From NCBI GenBank assembly GCA_937921255.1, contig CAKZSO010000013.1:1-64000 (forward strand): a stretch of DNA of 64,000 nucleotides, written 5' to 3'. Below are positions 35,062 to 44,234 of the stretch, piece after piece. Origin of the DNA: Candidatus Bipolaricaulota bacterium (GTDB lineage Bacteria > Bipolaricaulota > Bipolaricaulia > Bipolaricaulales > Bipolaricaulaceae). Positions within the stretch are counted from its first letter, which is position 1; each line of letters begins with the position of its first letter. The position numbers and the translations under genes are program-made. The notes under the pieces are model-generated. The model ran no database searches. It had not been told where the DNA came from and saw nothing but the letters and a program-made list of their open reading frames with translations.

Positions 35062-36369
35062 TCAGAGGGAGGGCAGGAGGTCGGCGAGCGTGGGACGGCC
35101 GATCTCCTGAAGGTCGTACCTCACGCGGGTGGAGGGCTTGCCAATCGCGACGAGGCGCCGCAGGTCCACCGGGGTGGCGATGACCACCGCTTCGCACGGC
35201 ACCCGGGCGATCGTCTTCGAGAGCTCCTCGATCTGCCGTTTTCCGTACCCCATCGCCGGGAGGACCGGCCCGAGATGGGGGTAGGCACGGTACACCTCGA
35301 CGAGCGACCCCTCGGCGTGCGGCCGAGGATCGGCGAGGGTCGCCCCAAGCTTCCGCGCCACCACCGCCCCCGCCCCGAACGGCATCTCCCCGTGGGTCAC
35401 GGTCGGGCCATCCTCGACCACGAGAACCTCCCGCCCGGCAACGAGCTCCGGCTCCTCGACGGTGATCGGGGACGCGGCCTCGACGATCACCGCCCGGGGG
35501 TTGAGGGCGGCGAGCGAGGCCCGCAACCGCTCCACTGGCTCCAGCCCCGCCGTGTCGACCTTGTTGATCACGATCGCGTTGGCCTGGCGCACGACCACGG
35601 ACCCCGGCCAGTAGGTGCTCTCGTGGCCGACCCGGAGCGGGTCGGCGACCACGATCAGGAAGTCGGGACGGAAGAAGGGGAGGTCGTTGTTCCCCCCGTC
35701 CCACAGGATCAGGTCTGCCTCAGCCTCGGCCTGACGGAGGATCGCCGCGTAGTCCACCCCTGCGTAGACCACGAACCCGGACTGAATATGCGGCTCGTAC
35801 TCCTCGCGCTCTTCAATCGTGCAATCGGCCCGGTCGAGGTCGTCGTAGGACGCGAACCGCTGCGCCCGCTGGCGGACGAGGTCCCCGTACGGCATCGGGT
35901 GGCGGACCACGGCCACCGACTTCCCCCGTTCCTTGAGGATCTGCGCGACCTTGCGCGTGGTCTGGGACTTGCCCGATCCGGTGCGGACCGCGCACACGGC
36001 GACCACTGGCTTCTTGGCCACAAGCTGGGTCGCGCGGGGGCCGAGGAGCCAGAAGTCGGCCCCGGCCGCGGCGGCGACTGCGGCCCGGTCCATCACGTGG
36101 TGGTGCGAAACATCGGAGTACGCAAACACCACGCGGTCCACACCCCGCTCGCGCACGAGGTCGGGAAGTCGCTCCTCCGGCTCGATCGGGATCCCGTTCG
36201 GGTAGAGCCGGCCAGCGAGCTCGGGGGGGTAGCGGCGTCCCTCGATCCCCGGGATCTGGGTCGCCGTGAACGCCACCACCTCGTAGGCGTCGTCGTCCCT
36301 GAACACGACGTTGAAGTTGTGGAAGTCCCGGCCCGCCGCCCCCATAATGATGACCTTAACCTTGCGCAT
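35062..36369 (-). CDS. Cyclic 2,3-diphosphoglycerate synthetase-like GTPase
   Basis: A 435-residue P-loop protein. The N-terminus KVIIMGAAGRDFHNFNVVFR and the loop VRTGSGKSQTTRKVAQIL (Walker A) match the family named for archaeal cyclic 2,3-diphosphoglycerate synthetase. Bacterial members share LWDGGNNDLPFFRPD and VINKVDTA, which looks like a GTPase NKxD. Archaeal enzymes make a thermoprotectant; the role of bacterial homologues is not established. The ATG follows GAGGTGA. Confidence 0.78.
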   Translation of the reverse strand: MRKVKVIIMGAAGRDFHNFNVVFRDDDAYEVVAFTATQIPGIEGRRYPPELAGRLYPNGIPIEPEERLPDLVRERGVDRVVFAYSDVSHHHVMDRAAVAAAAGADFWLLGPRATQLVAKKPVVAVCAVRTGSGKSQTTRKVAQILKERGKSVAVVRHPMPYGDLVRQRAQRFASYDDLDRADCTIEEREEYEPHIQSGFVVYAGVDYAAILRQAEAEADLILWDGGNNDLPFFRPDFLIVVADPLRVGHESTYWPGSVVVRQANAIVINKVDTAGLEPVERLRASLAALNPRAVIVEAASPITVEEPELVAGREVLVVEDGPTVTHGEMPFGAGAVVARKLGATLADPRPHAEGSLVEVYRAYPHLGPVLPAMGYGKRQIEELSKTIARVPCEAVVIATPVDLRRLVAIGKPSTRVRYDLQEIGRPTLADLLPSL

Positions 36370-36429
36370 GGACTCACCTCAGTGTGGGATCGTGCTACGT
36401 ACCCTCGGATTGTACCCGATCCCCTGCGC

Positions 36430-36458
36430 TTGGCCGGCCCCGTCGCCTGGGGTACCAT
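36430..36458 (+). promoter_or_regulatory. Promoter of the CDP-alcohol phosphotransferase gene
   Basis: TTGGCC (36430-36435) and TACCAT (36453-36458) are separated by 17 nt. The -10 ends 7 nt before the GTG at 36466, consistent with a leaderless transcript. Confidence 0.5.
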
Positions 36459-36913
36459 CGGTGGAGTGACCGTCGCCAACGTCCTCACCGTCCTGCGGGG
36501 AGCCCTTCTTGTCCCGACGGTGCTCGCTGTGCTCGACCGTCACTGGGGGATGGCGCTCGCGGTCTTCGTCGCCGCCCTGGTGACCGATGTCCTCGACGGC
36601 TGGGTGGCCCGAAAGCGTCATCAGGTGACGATCGTGGGGCAGCTCCTTGACCCAGTGGTGGACAAGGTGTTCTACCTTGGGCTCTTCTCCGCCCTCACCG
36701 CCGTGGGACGGTTGACGGTCCCTTCTCTCGTGGCGTTCTCGATCCCCCAGCTTGGCCTGGGGGTGGGAACGCTCCTCCTGTGGCGGCGGAGGAGGGAGTT
36801 CGCCGCGGAGTGGCCCGGGAAGGCCGCGTCAGTCCTCACCGCCCTCGCCGCCGGCCTCCTCCTCCTCACCCCCTACGGGATTTGGGCGTTCTGGGGGGCT
36901 GTGGGGGCCCAGT

Positions 36914-37806
<893 letters not shown>

Positions 37807-37819
<13 letters not shown>

Positions 37820-37835
37820 AGGCGACAAGTATAAT
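37807..37835. promoter_or_regulatory. Overlapping divergent promoter of rimP and rluD
   Basis: On the plus strand TTGTGT (37807-37812), a 17-nt spacer and a perfect TATAAT (37830-37835) end 8 nt before the rimP ATG. On the minus strand TATACT (37833-37828), sharing the same bases, ends 8 nt before the rluD GTG. Both transcripts would be leaderless. Confidence 0.6.
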
Positions 37836-37843
37836 CCCATACT

Positions 37844-38296
37844 ATGGACCGGGTTCAGGAGAAGCTCGATGCACTCGTGCACCGGGGCGCGGCGCAGGCC
37901 AACGTGGAGGTCTACCACTGGGAGCTCCGCCGCCAGGGAGGGCGCGTCCAGCTCGCGGTGCAGGTCGATCGCCCGGGAGGGGTGACGCTCGACGATTGCA
38001 CCCGGGCCAGCCGGGCGATCGGGGCAATCCTGGACGCGGAAGATCCCGTTCCGAACTCCTACCTCCTCGAGGTGTCCTCCCCTGGGGTCGAGCGAGCGCT
38101 GTTCGAACCGCGGCACTACACCCAGGCCGTAGGAAAGACCATTGTATTCAGGCTCCGAGACCAGAAGGCTCGTCGCGGGCGGCTCGCCCGGGTCTCTGCG
38201 GACGCGGTCATCGTGAGCCTTGATGGATCTGAAGTGGAGATCCCGTTCTCGGACATCGTCTCAGCCCGCCTCGTCTACGAACAGGTGCCCGCATGA
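37844..38296 (+). CDS. rimP: Ribosome maturation factor RimP
   Basis: A 150-residue 30S assembly factor. The motif YLLEVSSPGVERAL and the DCTRASRAIGAILD segment are typical of RimP, followed by an SH3-like C-terminal domain. It heads a long plus-strand run and overlaps nusA by 4 nt, as in many bacteria. No Shine-Dalgarno precedes the ATG; the TATAAT 8 nt upstream suggests a leaderless mRNA. Confidence 0.93.
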   Translation: MDRVQEKLDALVHRGAAQANVEVYHWELRRQGGRVQLAVQVDRPGGVTLDDCTRASRAIGAILDAEDPVPNSYLLEVSSPGVERALFEPRHYTQAVGKTIVFRLRDQKARRGRLARVSADAVIVSLDGSEVEIPFSDIVSARLVYEQVPA

Positions 38297-39240
38297 ACAT
38301 CGAGTTTCTGGAGGCCATCGAGGAAATGGCCCGCGCCCGCGGCATCGACCGCGACATCGCGTTCGGGGCGATGGAAAAGGCGATCGCAGCCGCCTACCAG
38401 GCCAAGTTCGGGGGCGACGAGCCCCCGGCGGTGACCATCGACCGGCGGTCCGGCGATGTCCGCGTGGACGGAAAGCGATTTGACCTCGTCAAGGAGCTGG
38501 GGCGGATCGAATCCCGCCGCGCGGAGGACTTCTTCCGCCGCGAAATCCTCCGCCACCGCCGCGAGGGCCTCTACGAGATGTACGCCTCCCGCGTGGGCGA
38601 GATCCTGCACGGGTTCGTCCACCGGTTCGAGGGCCGCGACGTGTGGATCAACTTGGGCGAGGTCGAGGCGCTGCTCCCAAGCGAGGAACGGATCCCCACC
38701 GAGCGCTACATCCCCGGTCGCCGGCTGCGGACGTACCTCTACCAGGTGGACCGGACGCAAGGGGATCCCCGGATCTGCGTCTCGCGAGCGCACCCCGATT
38801 TCGTGGCCAAGCTCCTCGCCCTCGAGGTGCCCGAACTCGAGGGGGGGATGCTCGAGGTGGTGAAGGTGGCGCGCGTGGCCGGCGTCAAGTCGAAGGTCCT
38901 CGTGCGCGGTGTGGACCCCCGCATCGACCCCGTGGGAAGCTGCATCGGCCCGGGCGGAAGCCGCATCCGAGCTGTGAGCCGCGAAATCGCCGGCGAGAAG
39001 GTGGACATCGTCCGCTGGAACGAGGACGTGCGCATGGTGATCCGGGGAGCCCTGGCCCCAGCGAGCACGATCGAGATCGAACTCGACGAACCCGCCAAGA
39101 CCGCCGTGGTCACGGTGCCGGGAAGCGACATCTCGCTGGCCATCGGCCGGGACGGCCACAACGTGGAACTCGCAGCCAAGCTCACCGGGTATGCCATCAC
39201 CATCCGCACGCCATCCGGAGAACGCACCCAAGCCCGCTAG
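38293..39240 (+). CDS. nusA: Transcription factor NusA
   Basis: A 315-residue NusA: a compact N-terminal RNA polymerase-binding domain (1-95), an S1 domain (about 98-165), then two KH domains with GPGGSRIRAVSREIAGEKVDIV and SLAIGRDGHNVELAAKL. There are no C-terminal acidic repeats, as in most non-proteobacteria. It follows rimP with an ATGA overlap. The usual next genes (ylxR, infB, rbfA) are absent; an MMPL transporter gene starts inside its last 50 nt. Confidence 0.95.
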   Translation: MNIEFLEAIEEMARARGIDRDIAFGAMEKAIAAAYQAKFGGDEPPAVTIDRRSGDVRVDGKRFDLVKELGRIESRRAEDFFRREILRHRREGLYEMYASRVGEILHGFVHRFEGRDVWINLGEVEALLPSEERIPTERYIPGRRLRTYLYQVDRTQGDPRICVSRAHPDFVAKLLALEVPELEGGMLEVVKVARVAGVKSKVLVRGVDPRIDPVGSCIGPGGSRIRAVSREIAGEKVDIVRWNEDVRMVIRGALAPASTIEIELDEPAKTAVVTVPGSDISLAIGRDGHNVELAAKLTGYAITIRTPSGERTQAR

Positions 39241-41995
39241 GCCGCCCCGGCTGCGGGATCGCCTGTTTTCCACCCTGGCCTGGGTTTCCACCCGCCGGCC
39301 GCTGGCTACCGTGGCCCTGTTTCTCGCCGTGGCCAGCCTGGCCTTCCTCTACATCCGCGACTTCCCGATCCGCACCGCGTACCTCGACCTCCTGCCCCAG
39401 GAGGATCCGCTGGTCAAGAAATTCCAATCGATCGAACAAGAAATGGGGAGCACGGAGATCGTCGCGGTCCTCCTCACCCTCACATCCCCCCCCACTGACC
39501 TCGCCGAGCGCGAAGCCGCCCTGTTTGCGGCTGCCGATCGGGTCATCGAGGCGCTGGACGTGGAGAACACCCCCGAGCTCGGATCGGCCTCCTACCGGGT
39601 GGGCACTGGGACCCGCGTTCCCCCTGAGCTTCGCATCTTCCTCACCCTGTCGGCCGAGGAGCGCGAGACCCTGCGGGCAATCGCCGGGGAGGTCGGGGCG
39701 CGGTTCCCCGTTCTCGCTCCGGTCCGCCCGCTTGAAGACGTCCTCGCCGGAGTGAACACGGTGACCCCCAACCCGCCCGCCGTCGCGGCAGCCCTCCAAG
39801 AACTGGCAGCGGCAGGTACCACCGCCCTGACCCTCCTCGTGGCCGCGCTCGACCAGCAGCCGTCGCTTGCCAAGGCGGCCGACATCGCCCAAGCCGCCAT
39901 CAAACGCCCTGAGCCCGAAGACAAAGGAGAACCCATTTTCTCCCGCGATCGGACTCGGCTCATCATCCAGATCTGGCCCACCCGCCGCCCGTTTGAGTCC
40001 CTCCCCTACAACCAGGCCGTGACCCGCCTTGTGCGCAGCGCCGTGGCCCGGGCCGGGCTGGACGCCCTCGGGGTAAGGGCGGACATCGGGGGCACCTACG
40101 TTACCACCGTTGAGGCCGACGAGGTCATCCGCCGCGACATGGGCCTGGTGACGATCGTCTCCTCGACCGCGGTGGTCGTGCTCGTGTTCCTGGCGTTCAC
40201 GAGCGCGGTTCTGTGCCTGTCGGCGGTGCTGCCCGTGCTTGTCTCTGCCCTGCTCACGATGGCGTGGGCCAAGCTCTCCGTTGGGGGGTTCAACCTCCTC
40301 ACCGTGTTCCTCCCCGCCCTCATCCTCGGGTTGGGGATCGACTACGCGATTCACATCCTGTCGCGGTACGTTGAGGAGCGGGCCAGGGGGGAGCGGGTCC
40401 GGGAGGCGCTCGTCACGGCGGTGCGCACCAAGGGGACGGCGTGCCTCACGGCCGCGGCGACGACGGCCGCCGTGTTCAGCAGTCTCATCCTCTCCCACTC
40501 CCGCGCCCTGTGGGAGATGGGGGTGATCACGAGCGTCGGCATCCTAATCTCGCTCGTGGTGACCGTCGTTCTCACGCCCGCGCTGGTTACCCTCCTCTCT
40601 CGCGACCGCAAGCCGGGCCGCAAGCGCCCCATCGCCTCCACCGTCGCCCTGCGGCCCGCCTACCAGCGGTTCCTCCGCCTGAGGCCGGGGATCCTCCTCG
40701 TGGGGCTGATCCTCACCGGGGCCGTCCTGTACCAAGCCGGTCGCGTCCAGTTTCGTTTCGTTTCAGACGAACTCGCCCCCGTTACCCCAGGCCGCGCCCT
40801 CCTGACCACGATTACCCGCGAGTTCGCGGGAGATGTGTGGTTGGGCGACTCGTTCCGGTTCTTCCTCGATCGCCCCCAGGACATCGCCCCCCTCGAGGCG
40901 GACCTCGCCCGTCATCCCATGGTCCACTCCACATCCTCGGTGCGGAAGCTCCTTCCCAAGGAGCTCCTCGGCGGGAAGGACTCGATCCTTGACCTCCCCA
41001 TCGCTGACCTGCAGGCCCGCATCGCCGACCTGGGCCGCTGGCTCGCGGGGTGGAACGAGAGCCTGAACGCCCTCCGCAGGCTGATCGTGGACGCCTCCAA
41101 GCTTGAGCTCATCGCGATCCTCACCGGCCAGGCTCCGGTCGCAGAAGCTCTGTCCACGGGCGCAAGCGACCTCGTCCGGCTCCTGTGGAAGCTCGAGGGG
41201 GTCGACGCGGCAGCGGACGCCGTGAGGATCGAAACGATGGCGAAGGACCTCGCCGCGGTGCGCCAGCTCGTCGACAAGGTCGCGCTCCTCCCCGAAGAGG
41301 CCGAGCTCCTCGGCCAGATCCTCGAACTCCTTCCCGAGGAGATAAGGGCCCAGTACGCGACGAAGAGCGGAAAGTACGTGGTCGAGGCCCGGGTGAAGCG
41401 CGCGCTCCTCGAGGAGACGAACCTGAGGTCGTTCCTTGACTGGGCGGATGGCCTCGGGGTCGAGCGGTTTGGGATTCCGGAGGTCACCGCCAAGCTCGAA
41501 GAGTACATGCGGCGCGACTTCCTCCTCTCGACAGCGCTGGCGATCGTGATCATCTTCCTCCTCGTGTGGCGGGACTTCCCACGGCCGACCGAGGCGGCGC
41601 TCGCGCTCGCCCCGCTGGCGATGGGGTACGTGTGGATGCTCGCCGGGATGAACCTGCTTCGGATCCAGTTCAACTTCACGAACATCGTGATCTCGCCCCT
41701 CCTCATTGGAATCGGGGTGGACAGCGCGGTGCACCTCCTGCACCGGGTCAGCGAAGAGCGGGCCGCCGGGGGGGACGTGGCAGCGCGCGGGGCAGCGGCG
41801 AGTGTTGTGCCGATCGCGGTGAGCTCGTTGACCACCATGGCCTCGTTCGGGGCGTTGCTCGCCGCCCACACCCCGGGGCTCCGCCTCCTCGGGACCTCGG
41901 CCCTGCTGGGGTTGGGGTTCACGCTTCTGTGGAGCCTGACGTTCCTCCCCGCCGCAGCCGCGACCTTGGTTGAGAAACGTAACCGAAGGGAATAA
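39191..41995 (+). CDS. MMPL/RND-superfamily transporter
   Basis: A 934-residue inner-membrane transporter with two repeats, each with a first helix, a large periplasmic loop and a five-helix bundle. The sterol-sensing-like segments GIDYAIHILSRYVEERARG and GVDSAVHLLHRVSEERAAG mark the helix 4 to 5 region in each half. This is the HAE3/MMPL class, which moves lipids or hydrophobic compounds. The ATG at 39191 lies within nusA (50-nt overlap); the in-frame text after the nusA stop (RLRDRLFSTLAWVSTRRPL) could allow a later start. Substrate unknown. Confidence 0.88.
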   Translation: MPSPSARHPENAPKPARPPRLRDRLFSTLAWVSTRRPLATVALFLAVASLAFLYIRDFPIRTAYLDLLPQEDPLVKKFQSIEQEMGSTEIVAVLLTLTSPPTDLAEREAALFAAADRVIEALDVENTPELGSASYRVGTGTRVPPELRIFLTLSAEERETLRAIAGEVGARFPVLAPVRPLEDVLAGVNTVTPNPPAVAAALQELAAAGTTALTLLVAALDQQPSLAKAADIAQAAIKRPEPEDKGEPIFSRDRTRLIIQIWPTRRPFESLPYNQAVTRLVRSAVARAGLDALGVRADIGGTYVTTVEADEVIRRDMGLVTIVSSTAVVVLVFLAFTSAVLCLSAVLPVLVSALLTMAWAKLSVGGFNLLTVFLPALILGLGIDYAIHILSRYVEERARGERVREALVTAVRTKGTACLTAAATTAAVFSSLILSHSRALWEMGVITSVGILISLVVTVVLTPALVTLLSRDRKPGRKRPIASTVALRPAYQRFLRLRPGILLVGLILTGAVLYQAGRVQFRFVSDELAPVTPGRALLTTITREFAGDVWLGDSFRFFLDRPQDIAPLEADLARHPMVHSTSSVRKLLPKELLGGKDSILDLPIADLQARIADLGRWLAGWNESLNALRRLIVDASKLELIAILTGQAPVAEALSTGASDLVRLLWKLEGVDAAADAVRIETMAKDLAAVRQLVDKVALLPEEAELLGQILELLPEEIRAQYATKSGKYVVEARVKRALLEETNLRSFLDWADGLGVERFGIPEVTAKLEEYMRRDFLLSTALAIVIIFLLVWRDFPRPTEAALALAPLAMGYVWMLAGMNLLRIQFNFTNIVISPLLIGIGVDSAVHLLHRVSEERAAGGDVAARGAAASVVPIAVSSLTTMASFGALLAAHTPGLRLLGTSALLGLGFTLLWSLTFLPAAAATLVEKRNRRE

Positions 41996-42023
41996 AGTGA
42001 TCCGAACTCAAGGAGAGCGCGAC

Positions 42024-43637
42024 ATGTTCTTGCTAGCGTGGATGGCGGCACTCGGCCTGGCCCTACCGGCGCAGGCGCAAGCGCAGACCGCGGCGCCCCC
42101 GGCGGGGACCCCGTTCCCGTGGCTTCCGATCGCGCTCGGTCTGTTCGCCCTCCTCCTCGGAGCGGGGCTCGGGCTCCTCCTGACCCGCGTCCGGCGGCGC
42201 ACCGTAGACCGACGGGCCGAGGCAATCCTCAGCGAGGCCCGGGGGGAGGCGGAACGGGTCCACCGGGAGCGGGTCCTCCTCACCCAGCGCGAGGTGGAGG
42301 AGCTGCGGGCGCGCGAGGAGGAGCGCCTCCGCAAGAAGGAGGCAGAGCTCGCCCAGCTCGAGGAGCGGTTGCGCCAACGGGAGGAGCGCCTCGCCAAGAA
42401 GGTCCAGCACCTGGAGACGATCGAGGCCTCGCTTCGCCAGGACGAGGCGGAGGTCGCCCACCTCCTCGAGACGGGCCAAGCCCTCCTTCACGAAGAACAG
42501 GCCCTCCTCGAGCGGCTGACCGGGCTCACGGAGGAAGAGGCCAAGGAGTACCTCCTCAAGCTCGTCGAAGCCGAGTCAGAGCGGTACTTTGCCCGCAAGA
42601 TCAGCGAGGTGGAGCGGCGCACAACCCAGGAGGCGGAGCGGCGGGCGCGCCGCATCCTCGCCAACGCCGTCCAGCGTTACGCCCTTGACTACGCCGAGGA
42701 AGCCACGGTCACCACCGTCCCCCTCCCCAACGACGAGTACAAAGGGCGGATCATCGGACGCGACGGACGCAACATCCGCGCGTTCGAGGCCCTCACCGGG
42801 GTCGAGGTCCTGGTGGACGACACGCCCGAGGCGGTGGTCTTGTCCTCGTTCCACCCTGTGCGGAGGGAGATCGGCCGGGTGGCGCTGGAGAAGCTCCTCG
42901 AAGACGGCCGGATCCACCCCGCCCGGATCGAGGAGACGGTGCGCAAGGCGAAGGACCGCGTGGAAGAGGCGATCCTCGAGGCAGGCGAAAAGGCAGCATT
43001 TGAGGTGGGGCTCGACCTGCCGAGCGACCTCATCCAGCTGCTGGGCCGACTTCACTTCCGGACGAGCTACGGGCAAAACCAGCTCCAACACGCACTCGAG
43101 GTGAGCTTCCTCGCCCGGCTCCTGGCCGAGGAGATTGGGATCGACCCCAAGCCCGCCAAGCGGGCCGGGCTCCTGCACGACATCGGCAAGGCTGTGGACC
43201 ACGACGTCGAGGGGCCCCACGCCCTGATCGGGGCCGACCTCGCCCGACGCGCCGGCGAGCCATGGCCGATCGTGAACGCGATCGCCGCCCACCACGGCCA
43301 GGCGGACCCCGCGACCGTCACCGCGGTGCTGATCCAGGCTGCGGACACCCTGTCCGCGGCCCGACCGGGAGCCCGCCAGGAGACCTACGAACGATACTGT
43401 CAGCGGCTCCAGGAGCTGGAGAAGATCGCCACGGCTTACCCCCTGGTGAAGGAGGCGTACGCGATCCAAGCCGGTCGAGAGGTCCGGGTCATCGTGCGCC
43501 CGGAGAAGACAACGGATGACCTGGCGGCGAAGCTCGCGTATGATATCGCCCGCCGAATCGAACACCAGGTGCAGTATCCAGGGGAGATCAAGGTGACCGT
43601 CGTCCGCCAAGCCCAGTTCGTGGACACAGCCCGCTGA
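42024..43637 (+). CDS. rny: Ribonuclease Y
   Basis: A 537-residue membrane-anchored endoribonuclease that starts mRNA decay. After the membrane helix (about 31-52) comes a long coiled coil (60-180), a KH domain (GRIIGRDGRNIRAFEALTGV) and an HD domain (LLHDIGKAVDHDVEGPHA). Before the usual helix there is an extra signal-peptide-like segment (MFLLAWMAALGLALPAQAQAQ). The ATG at 42024 is chosen because AAGGAG lies 6 nt upstream. spoVS follows, a common pairing. Confidence 0.94.
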   Translation: MFLLAWMAALGLALPAQAQAQTAAPPAGTPFPWLPIALGLFALLLGAGLGLLLTRVRRRTVDRRAEAILSEARGEAERVHRERVLLTQREVEELRAREEERLRKKEAELAQLEERLRQREERLAKKVQHLETIEASLRQDEAEVAHLLETGQALLHEEQALLERLTGLTEEEAKEYLLKLVEAESERYFARKISEVERRTTQEAERRARRILANAVQRYALDYAEEATVTTVPLPNDEYKGRIIGRDGRNIRAFEALTGVEVLVDDTPEAVVLSSFHPVRREIGRVALEKLLEDGRIHPARIEETVRKAKDRVEEAILEAGEKAAFEVGLDLPSDLIQLLGRLHFRTSYGQNQLQHALEVSFLARLLAEEIGIDPKPAKRAGLLHDIGKAVDHDVEGPHALIGADLARRAGEPWPIVNAIAAHHGQADPATVTAVLIQAADTLSAARPGARQETYERYCQRLQELEKIATAYPLVKEAYAIQAGREVRVIVRPEKTTDDLAAKLAYDIARRIEHQVQYPGEIKVTVVRQAQFVDTAR

Positions 43638-43648
43638 GGGAGGGACCG

Positions 43649-44005
43649 GTGAACGTTCTCAAGATCGCAGCCACCTCAGAGCCCAGCGCGGCGGCCGGAG
43701 CGGTGGCGAACACCCTGCGCGAAGAGGGGATGGCGGAGATCCAGGCGATCGGTCCCAAAGCGGTGAACCAAGCCGTGAAGTGCATCGCGATCGCCCGGGG
43801 GTACATGGCCTCAAGCGGCGTGGACCTGTACTTCGTCCCGTCGTTTGTCGAGGTGGCGGTGAGCGACGAAACGAGAACGGGGATTCGATTCACGGTCCGC
43901 TCACGCACGCCGGTCCCGGTGCTCCGACCGCGCCGCCGGACCAACGGCCCCCGCCCCCCCGCCGAACCGCGTTCCCCCACAACCGAGGAGTGGAACGATA
44001 TTTGA
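43649..44005 (+). CDS. spoVS: SpoVS-like Alba-fold protein
   Basis: A 118-residue protein. Residues 1-86 match SpoVS almost throughout (LKIAATSEPSAAAGAVANTLRE, AIGPKAVNQAVKCIAIARGY). SpoVS is an Alba-like nucleic-acid-binding protein named for its role in Bacillus sporulation but present in many non-sporulating bacteria, often after rny. A basic and proline-rich tail of about 30 residues is added here. GTG start after GGGAGGG. It overlaps the next frame if that starts at ATA 43998. Confidence 0.9.
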   Translation: MNVLKIAATSEPSAAAGAVANTLREEGMAEIQAIGPKAVNQAVKCIAIARGYMASSGVDLYFVPSFVEVAVSDETRTGIRFTVRSRTPVPVLRPRRRTNGPRPPAEPRSPTTEEWNDI

Positions 44006-44018
44006 CCCGTTCCGGTCG

Positions 44019-44234
44019 GTGGTGGAAAGCTTGGCCCTCGTGGGGCAATTGGGATTCCTCGTCGTGGGGGGAGCCGCCGTGGGGTTCGCCGCCGGGTACG
44101 GGGTGGACCTCCTCGCCGGCGGGCGGGCAGGACGGGTGGTGGGCCTCATCGTGGGCCTGGCAAGCGGTATTTGGTCAGCGGGCCGCCAACTGATGCGCGT
44201 GATCAAGCAACACCAGGGGGATAGGGATCCATGA
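44019..44234 (+). CDS. AtpZ/AtpI-like small membrane protein
   Basis: A 71-residue protein (78 if started at ATA 43998) with two membrane helices (LGFLVVGGAAVGFAAGYGVDLL and VVGLIVGLASGIWSAGRQL). The spacing and Gly pattern resemble AtpZ/AtpI, which assist the ATP synthase c-ring or form a Mg/Ca channel, but no atp genes are nearby. The GTG at 44019 has no ribosome binding site, whereas ATA 43998 lies 7 nt after GAGGAG, so the true start may be ATA. The stop overlaps the next ATG (ATGA). Confidence 0.6.
   Translation: MVESLALVGQLGFLVVGGAAVGFAAGYGVDLLAGGRAGRVVGLIVGLASGIWSAGRQLMRVIKQHQGDRDP

Noticed and set aside
34405..36465. Upstream part of a long plus-strand frame joining the CDP-alcohol transferase
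   Set aside because: Only the last 178 codons from GTG 36466 match the family; the rest is antisense to the CPGS-like and barrel genes.
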